From assembly GCF_002149035.1 (NCBI RefSeq), contig NZ_NGFP01000016.1, positions 1,837 through 63,897 of the forward strand: DNA of 62,061 nucleotides, written 5' to 3'. The notes under the pieces are model-generated. The model was not told the DNA's origin, searched no databases, and worked only from the letters and a program-made list of their open reading frames with translations. Made by a program: the position numbers and the translations under genes. This document shows, piece after piece, positions 8,443 through 17,205 of the stretch (the first letter of the stretch is position 1; every line of letters begins with the position of its first letter). The stretch comes from Streptosporangium minutum (GTDB lineage: Bacteria > Actinomycetota > Actinomycetes > Streptosporangiales > Streptosporangiaceae).

Positions 8443-8895
8443 ATGCGACGTATCACCCCCAAGATCGCCGCACTCGCAGCGGTCACGATGCTCGCCCTGG
8501 CCACACCCGCCCAGGCTCAGCCGACTGACGCCGCCCAGCACGCCGCCGACACGACGGCCTACTTCGAGTTCACCGACATCACCCAGGAGAGGGCCGTCCT
8601 CAAGCTCACCGACCCCGCCAAGATCCAGCACGCAAGAGATCTGATCAGCGGCGCCAGCACCGACAAGCCCCATGTCATCGGCAGGATCGTCAAGCGCGCC
8701 GCCCCCTACAACCCGCGCTGGAGCTACCACTACAACCCCGACACGATCGACTTCTTCGAGCAGGCCATCGAGGTGTGCGACGCCACGATTCCCTACGTCG
8801 AAGACCACCTGGACGAAGCGGGCGGCGCGTTCCTGCCCGGCCTGGTCTGGTGCCCCTGGACCTCACGCCTGGTGCGCGAGATCTCCGCACCGTAG
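8443..8895 (+). CDS. secreted BP74-type domain protein
   Basis: The ATG at 8443 was preferred over 8437 because GGAGAG is 6 bases upstream. Residues 1-24 form a signal peptide (two Arg, an Ala/Leu core, then an AQA-type cleavage site). The mature part has TTAYFEFTDITQERAVLKL, VIGRIVKRAAPYNPRWSYH and PYVEDHLDEAGGAFLPG, the conserved blocks of the BP74 N-terminal domain found in secreted actinobacterial proteins. Two cysteines in the mature protein could form a disulfide. A calcium- or calmodulin-related role is suggested only by the family name. It is monocistronic and followed by a strong terminator. Confidence 0.78.
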   Translation: MRRITPKIAALAAVTMLALATPAQAQPTDAAQHAADTTAYFEFTDITQERAVLKLTDPAKIQHARDLISGASTDKPHVIGRIVKRAAPYNPRWSYHYNPDTIDFFEQAIEVCDATIPYVEDHLDEAGGAFLPGLVWCPWTSRLVREISAP

Positions 8896-8960
8896 GCTCC
8901 CACGCTTGCGGCCTGCCGGCGACCTCCCATCGCAGCGGCCGCAGCGCCGTGGTGAACGAC

Positions 8961-8994
8961 GGAACCCGGGCTGCTGATGTGCAGCCCGGGTTCC
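8961..8994 (+). terminator. intrinsic-type hairpin after the BP74 gene
   Basis: A perfect 14-bp stem, GGAACCCGGGCTGC paired with GCAGCCCGGGTTCC, encloses the loop TGATGT 66 bp downstream of the stop codon. A short T-containing tail follows. Actinomycete terminators often lack long U-tracts, so this is a good candidate. Confidence 0.8.
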
Positions 8995-9313
8995 TTCGCG
9001 CCATTGCCGCCGCATCGCCGACGCGCGGGCGCGTGGATTGTCTCCTCCGCAGTCACCCGCGCCGGATGGGTCTCAGCGCGACGGCAGGCTCGCCGGGGCC
9101 TGGGTGCCACACAATGCTGCGAAAGTGCTACATCCCAGAGGGCCGGCGACAACCGGCAGCGGGGTGTGGCCGGTATCGGCGGATCAGTACCCGACGCCCT
9201 CCAGCCGCTCCGGGGGACCTGCACTGGAACCGGATCGCGCGTCAAGCCGGCTCGGGGAGGTCAGGAGGGGGGCGGAACGGGTCATCCGAGGGCGTTGACG
9301 TGCCTTCCGGCGA
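8995..9313. other. 319-bp stretch, nothing identified
   Basis: No supported gene was seen between the BP74 terminator and the TauE-like remnant. The open frames here lack motifs and ribosome sites. Confidence 0.4.
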
Positions 9314-9430
9314 CAGCGCGGCGAAGCCGAACAACCCGATCAGCAGCGGCAACCGGAACTCCGCGCCGCCCAGGCCGATCATCCTGCCCAGCACGCCTAC
9401 CACCGCACCGGCCGCGAAGGCCAGCGGCAT
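9314..9430 (-). pseudogene. TauE/SafE-type permease N-terminal fragment
   Basis: On the minus strand a 39-codon segment reads PLAFAAGAVVGVLG, then MIGLGGAEFRLPLLIGLFGF. This is the first membrane hairpin of the TauE/SafE sulfite or organosulfonate exporter family, with its characteristic glycine-rich GLGGAEFRLP loop. Similarity stops abruptly after that hairpin, and about 200 residues expected for the family are absent. Confidence 0.6.
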
Positions 9431-9678
9431 CGAGCGCACCGCACGAATGCGAGGGTGCCGCAGAACTGGTGCGCCGGTCGGTAGATACGGCGGGCCGGGC
9501 CGAGGATTCCGCTGACCTCGTTCGGCTGCTCCACATCGACGCTGGTCAGCGATATCTGTTGGATTTTCCTCGGTTGCCACCGGGCCACGGGACGGTCGAT
9601 TTCCTGCCCCGCGAGCGGCACCCGGCCAGGGGCGATCCCTGGTTGTCAGCGCCTCGGCCGCGGAGTACGGTGTGACTA

Positions 9679-9707
9679 ATTGACCATATTTCAAACCCAG
9701 TCAATAA
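9679..9707 (+). promoter_or_regulatory. promoter/operator region of the TetR gene
   Basis: TTGACC at 9680-9685 and CAATAA at 9702-9707 are 16 bp apart and fit -35/-10 elements. The inverted repeat ATTGAC (9679-9684) and GTCAAT (9700-9705) overlaps both. This is a plausible autoregulatory operator for the TetR protein encoded 18 bp downstream. Confidence 0.5.
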
Positions 9708-9724
9708 ATCAGTGGGAGTGTACG

Positions 9725-10432
9725 GTGCCCGGACGACCACGGCAGGACCTCAATCGCGCGGACCGGATTCTCGACGCGGCGGCCGACCTGCTCATACGCC
9801 TCGGCTACCGCAAAATCACGATCGAGGACATCGCCCAGCAGGCCGGGATCGGCAAGGGCACCGTCTACCTGCACTGGCGCACCAAGCAGCAGCTCTTCGA
9901 AGCCCTGATCCTGCGTGAGGCCATCGCCTACGTCGGCGAACTCATGGACGGGCTGCGCGCGGACCCGTCCATGGTGCTGCCGCACCGCCTGATGGCCGCG
10001 TCGTTCCTGATCGTTCACGACCGGCCTGTGCTGCGGAGCATGTTCAGCGGTGACGCGAAACAACTGCAGGCCGGCATGGCCGACAGCGCCATACGCGGTC
10101 ACGACCTGTTCGCCACGGCCAGGTTCTTCGACCTGCTGACCCGCCACGGGCTGGTCCGCGACGACGTACCGAACCAGGCGTACGCGTGGAGCGCGGTACA
10201 CAGCGGCTTCCACCTTCTCGGCAACCTGGATCCGGCGACCGCCGAGCCGGACGTGCGGGCGCGGGCCGACTCTCTCGCCCACGTCGTCCGGGCCGCCTTC
10301 GAACCGGCCGGCCGGCCGGATCCGCAAGTCCTGGCGCTGGCTGCCTCGGAAATCATCGGCGTCTTCGAAGAGGTGATCCCGCCCTACCGCGAACGGATCT
10401 ACGGCTACCGGCGCACGTCAGAGCCGACGTGA
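9725..10432 (+). CDS. TetR-family transcriptional regulator
   Basis: Residues about 8-55 form the TetR DNA-binding domain: RILDAAADLLIRLGYRKITI, then DIAQQAGIGKGTVYLHWRTK. The C-terminal ligand domain extends to residue 235. The GTG at 9725 was selected because GGGAG lies about 7 bases upstream and the preceding codons lack family similarity. The next gene on the same strand is a methyltransferase, separated by a 23-bp tandem repeat that might bind this or another regulator. The ligand is unknown. Confidence 0.88.
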   Translation: MPGRPRQDLNRADRILDAAADLLIRLGYRKITIEDIAQQAGIGKGTVYLHWRTKQQLFEALILREAIAYVGELMDGLRADPSMVLPHRLMAASFLIVHDRPVLRSMFSGDAKQLQAGMADSAIRGHDLFATARFFDLLTRHGLVRDDVPNQAYAWSAVHSGFHLLGNLDPATAEPDVRARADSLAHVVRAAFEPAGRPDPQVLALAASEIIGVFEEVIPPYRERIYGYRRTSEPT

Positions 10433-10489
10433 CCTGCCGGTGTACGGCCCACCGCGAACGACACCGAGCTCCGGCGGCCGCCGGGCGTT

Positions 10490-10535
10490 TTCACCCGTAC
10501 GGACCCGCCTGGTTCACCCGTACGGACCCGCCTGG
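10490..10535. repeat. two tandem 23-bp direct repeats carrying CCGTACGG palindromes
   Basis: Two identical 23-bp units (10490-10512 and 10513-10535) sit back to back between the TetR and methyltransferase genes. Each contains the 8-bp palindrome CCGTACGG, so palindrome centres are 23 bp apart, about two helical turns. The arrangement suggests cooperative protein binding upstream of the methyltransferase, though chance duplication is possible. Confidence 0.6.
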
Positions 10536-10695
10536 CCACGCCTGCCGCCGACACCTGATCCACCGCGCTGTTCAGCCGCTCGCCCGCCGTTCGCCCCGGC
10601 ATCGCCGCCAAGGAGACGTCGGGGCGGACCGGCTCCCCGTCGCCCGGGACGCGTAACCGGGAAACCTCACATCCACCTCAGAAAGGATCGGACCT

Positions 10696-11517
10696 ATGAC
10701 GATCACCCTCCCGGAGTTCACCCCGATGGAGGACAGCCTGTGGCTGACGCTGTGCGGCAAGGCACTCGACTACCGCAGGCCGGACCCCATCCTCGGCGAC
10801 CAGATGGCCGACGAGATCGTCCGGAGACTCGGCTACGACTGCGGCAGGTTCAAGCTCAGCGAGAGTCCCGTCATCAACATCGCGCATCGGAGCAAGAAAA
10901 TGGACGAGGTGGCGGCGGATTTCATCGCCCGCCACCCGAACGCGGTCGGGCTCGACCTGGGAGCCGGGCTTGACAGCCGGTTATTCCGCCTCAACCCGCC
11001 GTCCACCGTCGACTGGTACGACGTCGACTTCCCCGATGTCATCACCGCCCGGCGGAAAGTGATGCCGGAGCGCGCGAACGGCCACGGCATAGGCGCCGAC
11101 CTGGTCGACCTGAACTGGCTGGAGGCGGTCCCCTCCGACCGGCCAGCCGTGATCATCGCCGACGGACTGCTGGCGTTCCTCACCCAGGAGGACATGATCG
11201 CCCTGCTGAAGCGTCTCACCGACCGCTTCCCCAGCGGGGAGATCGCCTTCAACGGCTACTCCAGGTTCGCCATCTGGGCCGCGAAAAAATACCGCGGCAC
11301 CCAGTCCGTCTCGGACCTGCTCAAGTCTCCCGGCTTCGACGATCCCCGCGAACCCGAACGCTGGAACCCCCGGCTGAAGCTGGTCAGGGAGATCCTGCTC
11401 ACGCGAGAGCCCGAGGTCGCCCGGTTCCCGACGGCCCTGCGCCTGTTCACCAGGCTGTCGGCACGCAGCGCAGCCTGGTCCCGCAAGGGGACCACCGTCC
11501 TGCACTACCGCTTCTAG
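10696..11517 (+). CDS. SAM-dependent methyltransferase, leucine carboxyl methyltransferase (LCM/PPM) type
   Basis: The 273-residue protein carries the class I SAM motif VGLDLGAGLDSRLFRL at about residues 76-91, an acidic WYDVDFPDV segment and VIIADGLLAFL, all arranged as in LCM-family O-methyltransferases such as TcmP-like enzymes. These usually methylate carboxyl or hydroxyl groups of secondary metabolites. AAAGGA lies 10 bases before the ATG. The upstream TetR gene and tandem repeats suggest local control. No biosynthetic genes adjoin it, so the acceptor is unknown. Confidence 0.82.
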   Translation: MTITLPEFTPMEDSLWLTLCGKALDYRRPDPILGDQMADEIVRRLGYDCGRFKLSESPVINIAHRSKKMDEVAADFIARHPNAVGLDLGAGLDSRLFRLNPPSTVDWYDVDFPDVITARRKVMPERANGHGIGADLVDLNWLEAVPSDRPAVIIADGLLAFLTQEDMIALLKRLTDRFPSGEIAFNGYSRFAIWAAKKYRGTQSVSDLLKSPGFDDPREPERWNPRLKLVREILLTREPEVARFPTALRLFTRLSARSAAWSRKGTTVLHYRF

Positions 11518-11593
11518 CGGCCTGTACGGAGATGAGATCATAGGGACTCGCCTGCACATCGGCCCGCAATCCTGGTAGGCCATCGTCAGGGCG

Positions 11594-11878
11594 GGTGGAG
11601 ACCTCGCCGACGAGGAACGATCCTTGATCGAGCCTCACCTGCCGCTGGGTGAGCGAGGCCCGATCCCGGACCTGCGGCGGCAGTTCAACGCCGTGATGTG
11701 GCGGTTCGTATCGGCAGTCCGTGGCGGGATCCGCCCGCCGAGTACGGCCCCTGGTCCACCGTCTACGACAGATTCCGGTCATGGGCCACGGCCGGCGTCT
11801 TCGAGGAGCTGACGCAGGCCATGATCGCCGAGGCCGCGAAGAAACGCGGCTCGCGCGGGGGACCTCCCGCCGGGCGAC
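11594..11878 (+). pseudogene. IS5-family transposase N-terminal fragment
   Basis: One frame reads GDLADEERSLIEPHLP and then RRQFNAVMWRF. After a one-base shift near 11700 the next frame reads IGSPWRDPPAEYGPWSTVYD and RFRSWATAGVFEEL. These are the conserved N-terminal blocks of IS5/DUF4096-type transposases. The DDE catalytic region is absent. It lies about 200 bp upstream of the DAACS symporter gene. Confidence 0.7.
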
Positions 11879-12089
11879 GAGAACCATCAGACCTGCACGG
11901 AACGTTTTTAGAATTTTCTTGCATTTCTGCAATTCTTGTCTAAGACTGTGAGTGAGCGGGACCACATGTGTGCCAGCCACACCGAGCGTCTCCTGGAGCG
12001 AAGCCTGCAGCCCACTGCTCCGTGACGGTCGTTCGGTCCCCGCCGCTCGCACCGGCTGGTGCGTCACACCGTCCGTCTGGAGTTGCTGC

Positions 12090-13352
12090 ATGAATAATCT
12101 GATGAGCCGACTGATCGTCGGCGCCCTTGTCCTGGGGGTGGGAGCAGGACTGGTCTTGCACTACCAGTTCGCCTCGAGCCGCGAGGAGATCGTCGCGGTC
12201 CTGGAGACTGTGACGCACCTCTTCCTCAATCTGATCAAGATGGTGATCGCCCCGCTCATCTTCGCGACGATCGTCAGTGGCATCAGCGGCATGGCGAAGG
12301 CCACGGGCCTCGGATCGCTGTTCGCCCGCTCGATGGTGTGGTTCGTCTCTGCGTCGCTCCTCGTCGGCGCCTACGGATTTCTCGCGGCGCACGCCATGGG
12401 CGTGGGGAACGGGCTGGACCTGACCCCGGCGGCAGGCGGGTCCGGCATCGAGACCGAGCCGGTCACGCCGGCCACGTTCATCGAGGGACTTGTCCCGCAG
12501 AGTTTCATCGAGGCGTTGGCCTCCAACAAGCCGATCCAGATCCTTGTGTTCTCGATGTTCTTCGGGCTCGCGTTGCTCGCCCTCAAGTCCGCCACCGGCG
12601 ACTCCCGGCTGGCCGACGCGATCGACGAGCTCACTACCGTAATGCTCAAGGTCACCGGGTACGTGATGACGCTCGCACCGATCGGCGTCTTCACCGCCGT
12701 CGCCGCAGCACTCACCGCGGAGGGTGTCGGCGCCTTCGCCACATTCGGGGCGCTGATCGTCAGTTTCTACACCGCACTGGCAGGCCTGTGGGCCGCCCTG
12801 ATCGCCGTGGGGGCCCTGTTCCTCGGCCGCGGAGTGCTCCGGCTGATCGCCGCGGTGCGCGAGCCCATGTTCATCGCGTTCTCGACGTCGAGCACGGAGG
12901 CCGCATTCCCCAAGATGATCAGCTCGCTGACTTCCTACGGTATCGACCGGCGGACGACCGGTCTGATCCTTCCGCTGGGCTACGCGTTCAACATCGACGG
13001 CTCGATGATGTACATGACGTTCTCGTCAGTGTTCCTGGTCAACGCCTACAACATCGACATGCCCGTCGCCCAGCAGATCCTGATGTGCCTCGTCCTGCTG
13101 GTGAGCAGCAAGGGCATGGCCGGCGTGCCGCGCGGCGCGCTCGTGATCATCGCCGCGGTCGTTCCCGGCTTCGGTGTCCCAGCGGCCGGCGTCGCGCTGC
13201 TGCTGGTGATCGACCAACTGCTCGACATGGGCCGGACCGCGACGAACATCCTCGGCAATGCCGTGGCCGTCGCCGTCCTCGGCCGCGGCGCGACCCACGA
13301 AACAACACAAGCCGGCGATGTTCCCGCGGCGGCCACCGAACTGGTGCGCTGA
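12090..13352 (+). CDS. dicarboxylate/amino-acid:cation symporter (DAACS, GltP/DctA type)
   Basis: The 420-residue membrane protein shows the DAACS hallmarks: the serine-rich re-entrant loop AFSTSSTEAAFPKM at about 267-280, NIDGSMMYMTF in place of the usual N-x-D-G-T motif at about 301-311, and DQLLDMGRTATNILGN near the C-terminus, whose Asp and Arg contact the substrate carboxylate and amino group. It would import an acidic or small neutral amino acid or dicarboxylate with Na+ or H+. It heads a unit with a PLP enzyme, a DauR-like regulator and RidA, pointing to amino-acid uptake and degradation. The ATG at 12090 was chosen because the transmembrane core starts there. Confidence 0.88.
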   Translation: MNNLMSRLIVGALVLGVGAGLVLHYQFASSREEIVAVLETVTHLFLNLIKMVIAPLIFATIVSGISGMAKATGLGSLFARSMVWFVSASLLVGAYGFLAAHAMGVGNGLDLTPAAGGSGIETEPVTPATFIEGLVPQSFIEALASNKPIQILVFSMFFGLALLALKSATGDSRLADAIDELTTVMLKVTGYVMTLAPIGVFTAVAAALTAEGVGAFATFGALIVSFYTALAGLWAALIAVGALFLGRGVLRLIAAVREPMFIAFSTSSTEAAFPKMISSLTSYGIDRRTTGLILPLGYAFNIDGSMMYMTFSSVFLVNAYNIDMPVAQQILMCLVLLVSSKGMAGVPRGALVIIAAVVPGFGVPAAGVALLLVIDQLLDMGRTATNILGNAVAVAVLGRGATHETTQAGDVPAAATELVR

Positions 13353-13438
13353 CCCAGCCGTCCATCCCACGCGCCTCGACCACTCATCTGACGTTCCCCT
13401 CGCGGGGGAGCCACCTGCCGAAGGGTTTCAACAGCTCC

Positions 13439-14617
13439 ATGAACGACACCACCAGCACCATGACCGATACCCCGTTCCTCTACGACAGGTCCGGCCGGCG
13501 TTACGCGGTCACCGACCGGCGCTGGCGCGGTGAGGACGGGACGCCTCTCGCCCTCAGCCCGGTGCCAGGGCTCACGCCCGACCAGATCGACACCGGCGAA
13601 CGCTCCCTCTGGCGCTACCAGGCCGCGATCCCGGTCTCCCCTCGACACCGGGTGAGTCTCGGAGAAGGCTGCACCCCCATGCTGCCGCTGGACTGGGACG
13701 GGCTGCGCGTCCACTTCAAGCTCGAGTGGTTCAACCCCACCTCCAGCTTCAAGGACCGCGGCATCACGGTGATGATCTCCCACCTGCGCGGACAGGGAGA
13801 GACGCACGTCCTTGAGGACAGCTCCGGCAACGGCGGCTCCTCGGTCGCGGCCTACGCGGCTGCCGCCGGGATTCACGCCAAGATCATTGTCCCCGCGGCG
13901 ACGTCGGCCGCCAAGATCCTCCAGGCACGCGCGTACGGTGCCCAGATCGAACTCGTCGAAGGCACTCGGGAGCAGGTGTCCGACGAGGCGATCCGTCAGT
14001 CTGAGCGGATCCCCTACGCCAGCCACAATTGGCACCCGTTCTTTCTGCAGGGCACCAAGACGATCGCCTACGAGATGTGGGAGTCGCTCGGGTTCAGGGC
14101 GCCTGACAACATCGTGCTCGTAGCGGGTGCGGGCAGCAACATCCTCGGCTGTGACATCGCGTTCAGCGAGCTGCTCGAGGCGCGTCAGATCGGCAGACGC
14201 CCCAAACTCCTGGTCGGCCAACCGGAGCACTGGGCCACCATCGCGGACGCGGTGAACGGGATCGATCCGCAGAGCCGAGGACCGCGGGTCCCGACGATCG
14301 CGGAAGGAGCCTCCATCGCCAACCCGGTCCGGCTCCCGGAGACCGTCGAGGCGATCCGTCGCTCAGGTGGTGCGGCAGTGGCAGTCACCGAGGACCAGAT
14401 CCGTACGGCCGTGCGCAAGCTGGCCTCGCGTGGTCTGTACGCCGAGCCGACCAGCAGCGTCGCCGCAGCGGCCCTCGATCATTTCCTGGCCGACGGCACC
14501 ATCGGCCCTGACGAGACCACCGTCGTTATCCTCACCGGCGCCGGACTCAAGTCCGCAGAGAAGATGGCTACTGTCTTCGACACCGACAGCAATCCAGAAG
14601 AGGAGAGCCGAGCGTGA
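13439..14617 (+). CDS. fold-type II PLP enzyme (threonine synthase/dehydratase-like)
   Basis: Of 392 residues, the PLP lysine is in TSSFKDRG, the phosphate-side loop is SSGNGGSS, and VLVAGAGSNILG is the second glycine loop. This places it in the tryptophan-synthase-beta superfamily near threonine synthases and beta-eliminating ammonia-lyases. Next to an amino-acid symporter and RidA, a catabolic dehydratase or ammonia-lyase releasing an enamine is more likely than threonine biosynthesis; this is inference. The ribosome site before 13439 is weak, and an ATG at 13460 is an alternative. Its stop overlaps the next start by four bases. Confidence 0.82.
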   Translation: MNDTTSTMTDTPFLYDRSGRRYAVTDRRWRGEDGTPLALSPVPGLTPDQIDTGERSLWRYQAAIPVSPRHRVSLGEGCTPMLPLDWDGLRVHFKLEWFNPTSSFKDRGITVMISHLRGQGETHVLEDSSGNGGSSVAAYAAAAGIHAKIIVPAATSAAKILQARAYGAQIELVEGTREQVSDEAIRQSERIPYASHNWHPFFLQGTKTIAYEMWESLGFRAPDNIVLVAGAGSNILGCDIAFSELLEARQIGRRPKLLVGQPEHWATIADAVNGIDPQSRGPRVPTIAEGASIANPVRLPETVEAIRRSGGAAVAVTEDQIRTAVRKLASRGLYAEPTSSVAAAALDHFLADGTIGPDETTVVILTGAGLKSAEKMATVFDTDSNPEEESRA

Positions 14618-15252
14618 ACTCTGACGACCCCGACGAGCACCTTCTACTCGAAGCCGAGAAGATCGCGATCGCGATCGGACGCATGTTCCCAGGCCTGTGT
14701 GAAGTGGTCCTCCATGACCTGCGCCAGCCAGAGCACGCGATCCGCGTTATCGAGAACAACCTGTCCGGCCGCAAAGTGGGTGACTCCGCCACCGAGCTGG
14801 GGCTCCGCCGGATCGCCGACCCGAACTACCCCAGCGTGATCCAGAACTACCCCAACCAGTTCCCGGACGGTCGTCCGGTCAAGAGCACGTCGATCGGGAT
14901 CAAGAATGCTGATGGCCGCTACGTCGCTGCACTCTGCCTGAACCTCGACGTGTCGACCCTCTCCCCCATGACGCTCAGCCTGGCCAATCTGGTGGCGACC
15001 GAGGTCGAGCACCGAGGCGAGGCATTGGAGACCCTGCGAGACCGCACAGCGCGGGAGTTGCGTGACGTCATCGAGACGTTCGCCGCCGAACGGGCCGCCA
15101 CCCCACGAGCACTCAGCCGTGCCGCCAAGAAAGACCTTGTCAGGCAGCTGCACCATGACGGCTACTTCGCCTCCAGGAGTTCCACCGAGACCATCGCAGA
15201 CCTGCTCGGGATCTCCCGGAGCACCGTCTACAACTACGCCAAGCAGTCCTGA
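14614..15252 (+). CDS. DauR/YheO-type transcriptional regulator (PAS-like plus HTH)
   Basis: The N-terminal part (about 10-125) is the YheO-type PAS-like domain, with the FPGLCEVVLHDLRQPEHAI and STSIGIKNADGRYVAALCLN blocks. The C-terminal part (about 160-212) is the DauR-type helix-turn-helix with STETIADLLGISRSTVYNYA. In Pseudomonas, DauR controls D-arginine use, so this type is associated with amino-acid catabolism. The GTG start overlaps the PLP-enzyme stop as GTGA, behind GAGGAGAG, indicating translational coupling. It probably senses the substrate of the operon and controls the operon itself. Confidence 0.88.
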   Translation: MNSDDPDEHLLLEAEKIAIAIGRMFPGLCEVVLHDLRQPEHAIRVIENNLSGRKVGDSATELGLRRIADPNYPSVIQNYPNQFPDGRPVKSTSIGIKNADGRYVAALCLNLDVSTLSPMTLSLANLVATEVEHRGEALETLRDRTARELRDVIETFAAERAATPRALSRAAKKDLVRQLHHDGYFASRSSTETIADLLGISRSTVYNYAKQS

Positions 15253-15293
15253 CCACCGACTCCTGGCGCCGGCCATCACGACGAAGGAACACG

Positions 15294-15713
15294 ATGCCCA
15301 ACCCCGCAACCCCGAACACCGAGCGCAGCGACATCATGCACCTGCGCGACAGCCCGGACCTGGTCCAGCCGCTGGGCCACTACTCCCATGTCGCCATCCA
15401 CGGAGGTCTCGTCTACGTGTCCGGCCAGCTTCCGGTGGACCAGCACGGCACTGCCCTGAGCGACCAGGCGTTCGACGTTCAGGCGCGCCAGGTCCTCCAC
15501 AACCTCGACCAGTGCCTGATCACGGCAGGCACTGACCGGTCCCGCCTCGTCATGGTCACCGTCTACGTCACCGACATCGATCAATGGCCGGCGTTCGACG
15601 CCATCTACGCCGACTGGATCGGCCGGCACCGCCCCGCTCGCGCGGTCGCCGGCGCCAGCCGGCTCCACTACGGCGCCGCAGTCGAGGTCCAGGCCATCGC
15701 GGCCCTCTCCTGA
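15294..15713 (+). CDS. RidA-family enamine/imine deaminase
   Basis: The 139-residue product matches RidA/YjgF: HYSHVAIHGGLVYVSGQLPV near the start, QVLHNLDQCLITAG in the middle, and the C-terminal signature PARAVAGASRLHYGAAVEV containing the carboxylate-binding arginine. RidA hydrolyses reactive enamines such as 2-aminoacrylate, the by-product of serine/threonine-type dehydratases. Its place two genes after a PLP enzyme and an amino-acid transporter fits that detoxifying or product-releasing role. AAGGA precedes the start. Confidence 0.9.
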   Translation: MPNPATPNTERSDIMHLRDSPDLVQPLGHYSHVAIHGGLVYVSGQLPVDQHGTALSDQAFDVQARQVLHNLDQCLITAGTDRSRLVMVTVYVTDIDQWPAFDAIYADWIGRHRPARAVAGASRLHYGAAVEVQAIAALS

Positions 15714-15909
15714 GAAAGGCCACCCGGAACTGTACGTCACCGGCTCTGGCGCAAACGCGGTGGTGACGGAGTGTGCGGACCGGCAGGGCGATCTCGGTGT
15801 GCCTCGAAGATCTCGAAGACGATGCTCCCGCAGTCGGCCGACGTGGTCCTCGGGCAAGGTGATCGCGGAGCAGTAGGTCATGCGTGTGAGCTACCTCGCC
15901 GACCTTCAC

Positions 15910-17205
15910 CTACGCGGAGCCATCTTGTGGATCCGGAGCCTGCAACCCATCTGAAGAGCGGTCGTCGACGTCGATCGGGTTACCCGACAGGTTGATCCAG
16001 GTGAGGTCGGGGAGGTCGCCGAGCGACTCGGGCAGGGCGGTGAGCCGGTTGTTCCACAGTTCGAGATCGGTGAGGTTGGTGAGGTTGCCCAGTGTCTCGG
16101 GCAAGGCGGTGAGCTGGTTGCCGTACAGGCTGAGCATCGTGAGGTCGGTGAGATTCCCCAGCGTCTCGGGCAGGGTGGTGAGCCGGTTACCGCTCAGACC
16201 CAGCAGGGTGAGATCGGTGAGGCCCCCCAACCACTCCGGCACCGTGGTGAGCAGGTTGTCGTGTGCGGTGAACGCGGTGAGGTCGGTGAGGTCCTTCAGT
16301 GTCTCGGGCAGGGCGGTGAGCCGGTTGCTGCTCAGGTCGAGTTCGGTGAGGTTGGTGAGGTTGCCCAGTGTCTCGGGCAGGGCGGTCAGTTGGTTCTTCC
16401 ACAGGTGGAGTCCGGTGAGGTTGGTGAGGTTGCCCAGTGTCTCGGGCAAGGCGGTGAGCTGATTGCCGCCCAGGTCGAGTTCGGTGAGGTTGGTGAGATC
16501 GCCCAGTGTCTCGGGCAAGGCGGTGAGCTGATTGCCATACAGGCTGAGCTTCGTGAGGCCGGCAAGGCCGCCCAGCGCCTCGGGCAGGGCGGTGAGCCGG
16601 TTACCGCTCAGATTCAGCAGGGTGAGGTTGGTGAGGTTGCCCATTACCTCGGGCAGGGCGGTGAGCTGATTGCCGCCCAGGTCGAGTTCGGTGAGGTTGG
16701 TGAGGTCGCCCAGCCATTCGGGCAACGTCGTCAATCCGAGCGTGGGGAAGAACTCCGGCGCCAGCATCCCGAGCGAGGACAGGTTGAGTCTGGTGAGGGC
16801 AGTGAGGTTTTTCAGCGTGTCGGGCAGGGCACTCAGATAGTTCTCACTCAGGTTGAGCTCGGTGAGGGCGATGAGGTCTCCCAACGAGTCGGGCACCTGG
16901 CTCAGGCCGTTTTCACTCAGGTCGAGCACCTTGAGGGTGACGAGGTCTCCCAGCGTGTCGGATACGGTCTCCAGAAAGTTTGCACGCAGGTCGAGCTCGG
17001 TGAGAGCAGGGAGATCCCGCAGCGAGTCGGGTATGTCGCTCAGGTTGTTCTCGCTCAGATCGAGCCTGGCCAGGTGGGTGAGATTGCCAAGTGATTCGGG
17101 GGTCTCGCTCAGGCCGAGGGAGGACAGGTCGAGCGTGGTCGATCCGTCCCGCAGGCACCTGTCGATGCGCGCGTGGGCGGTCCTGCGGCCGTTCTCGGAC
17201 TCCAT
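15910..17205 (-). CDS. leucine-rich repeat protein, about 17 repeats
   Basis: After about 20 N-terminal residues, the 431-residue protein is a run of roughly seventeen 23-residue leucine-rich repeats of consensus LTNLTELDLSGNQLTALPET. One repeat (about the sixth) has an insertion near LSSLGMLAPEFFPTLGL, and the last is truncated before an Asp/Ser-rich tail. There is no signal peptide or membrane segment, so it is probably cytoplasmic. LRR solenoids mediate protein binding; no effector or enzyme domain is fused. The start at 17205 has AGAAGGA 6 bases upstream. The 69-bp DNA period makes it prone to repeat-number change. Confidence 0.88.
   Translation of the reverse strand: MESENGRRTAHARIDRCLRDGSTTLDLSSLGLSETPESLGNLTHLARLDLSENNLSDIPDSLRDLPALTELDLRANFLETVSDTLGDLVTLKVLDLSENGLSQVPDSLGDLIALTELNLSENYLSALPDTLKNLTALTRLNLSSLGMLAPEFFPTLGLTTLPEWLGDLTNLTELDLGGNQLTALPEVMGNLTNLTLLNLSGNRLTALPEALGGLAGLTKLSLYGNQLTALPETLGDLTNLTELDLGGNQLTALPETLGNLTNLTGLHLWKNQLTALPETLGNLTNLTELDLSSNRLTALPETLKDLTDLTAFTAHDNLLTTVPEWLGGLTDLTLLGLSGNRLTTLPETLGNLTDLTMLSLYGNQLTALPETLGNLTNLTDLELWNNRLTALPESLGDLPDLTWINLSGNPIDVDDRSSDGLQAPDPQDGSA

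Noticed and set aside
8244-8528. Small plus-strand open frame before the BP74 gene
   Set aside because: It overlaps the BP74 signal-peptide region in another frame and has no family similarity, although a GGAGG site lies upstream.
15910-17205. CRISPR-like or satellite repeat array
   Set aside because: The 69-bp repeats encode a continuous leucine-rich repeat protein; there are no unique spacers between conserved palindromic repeats.
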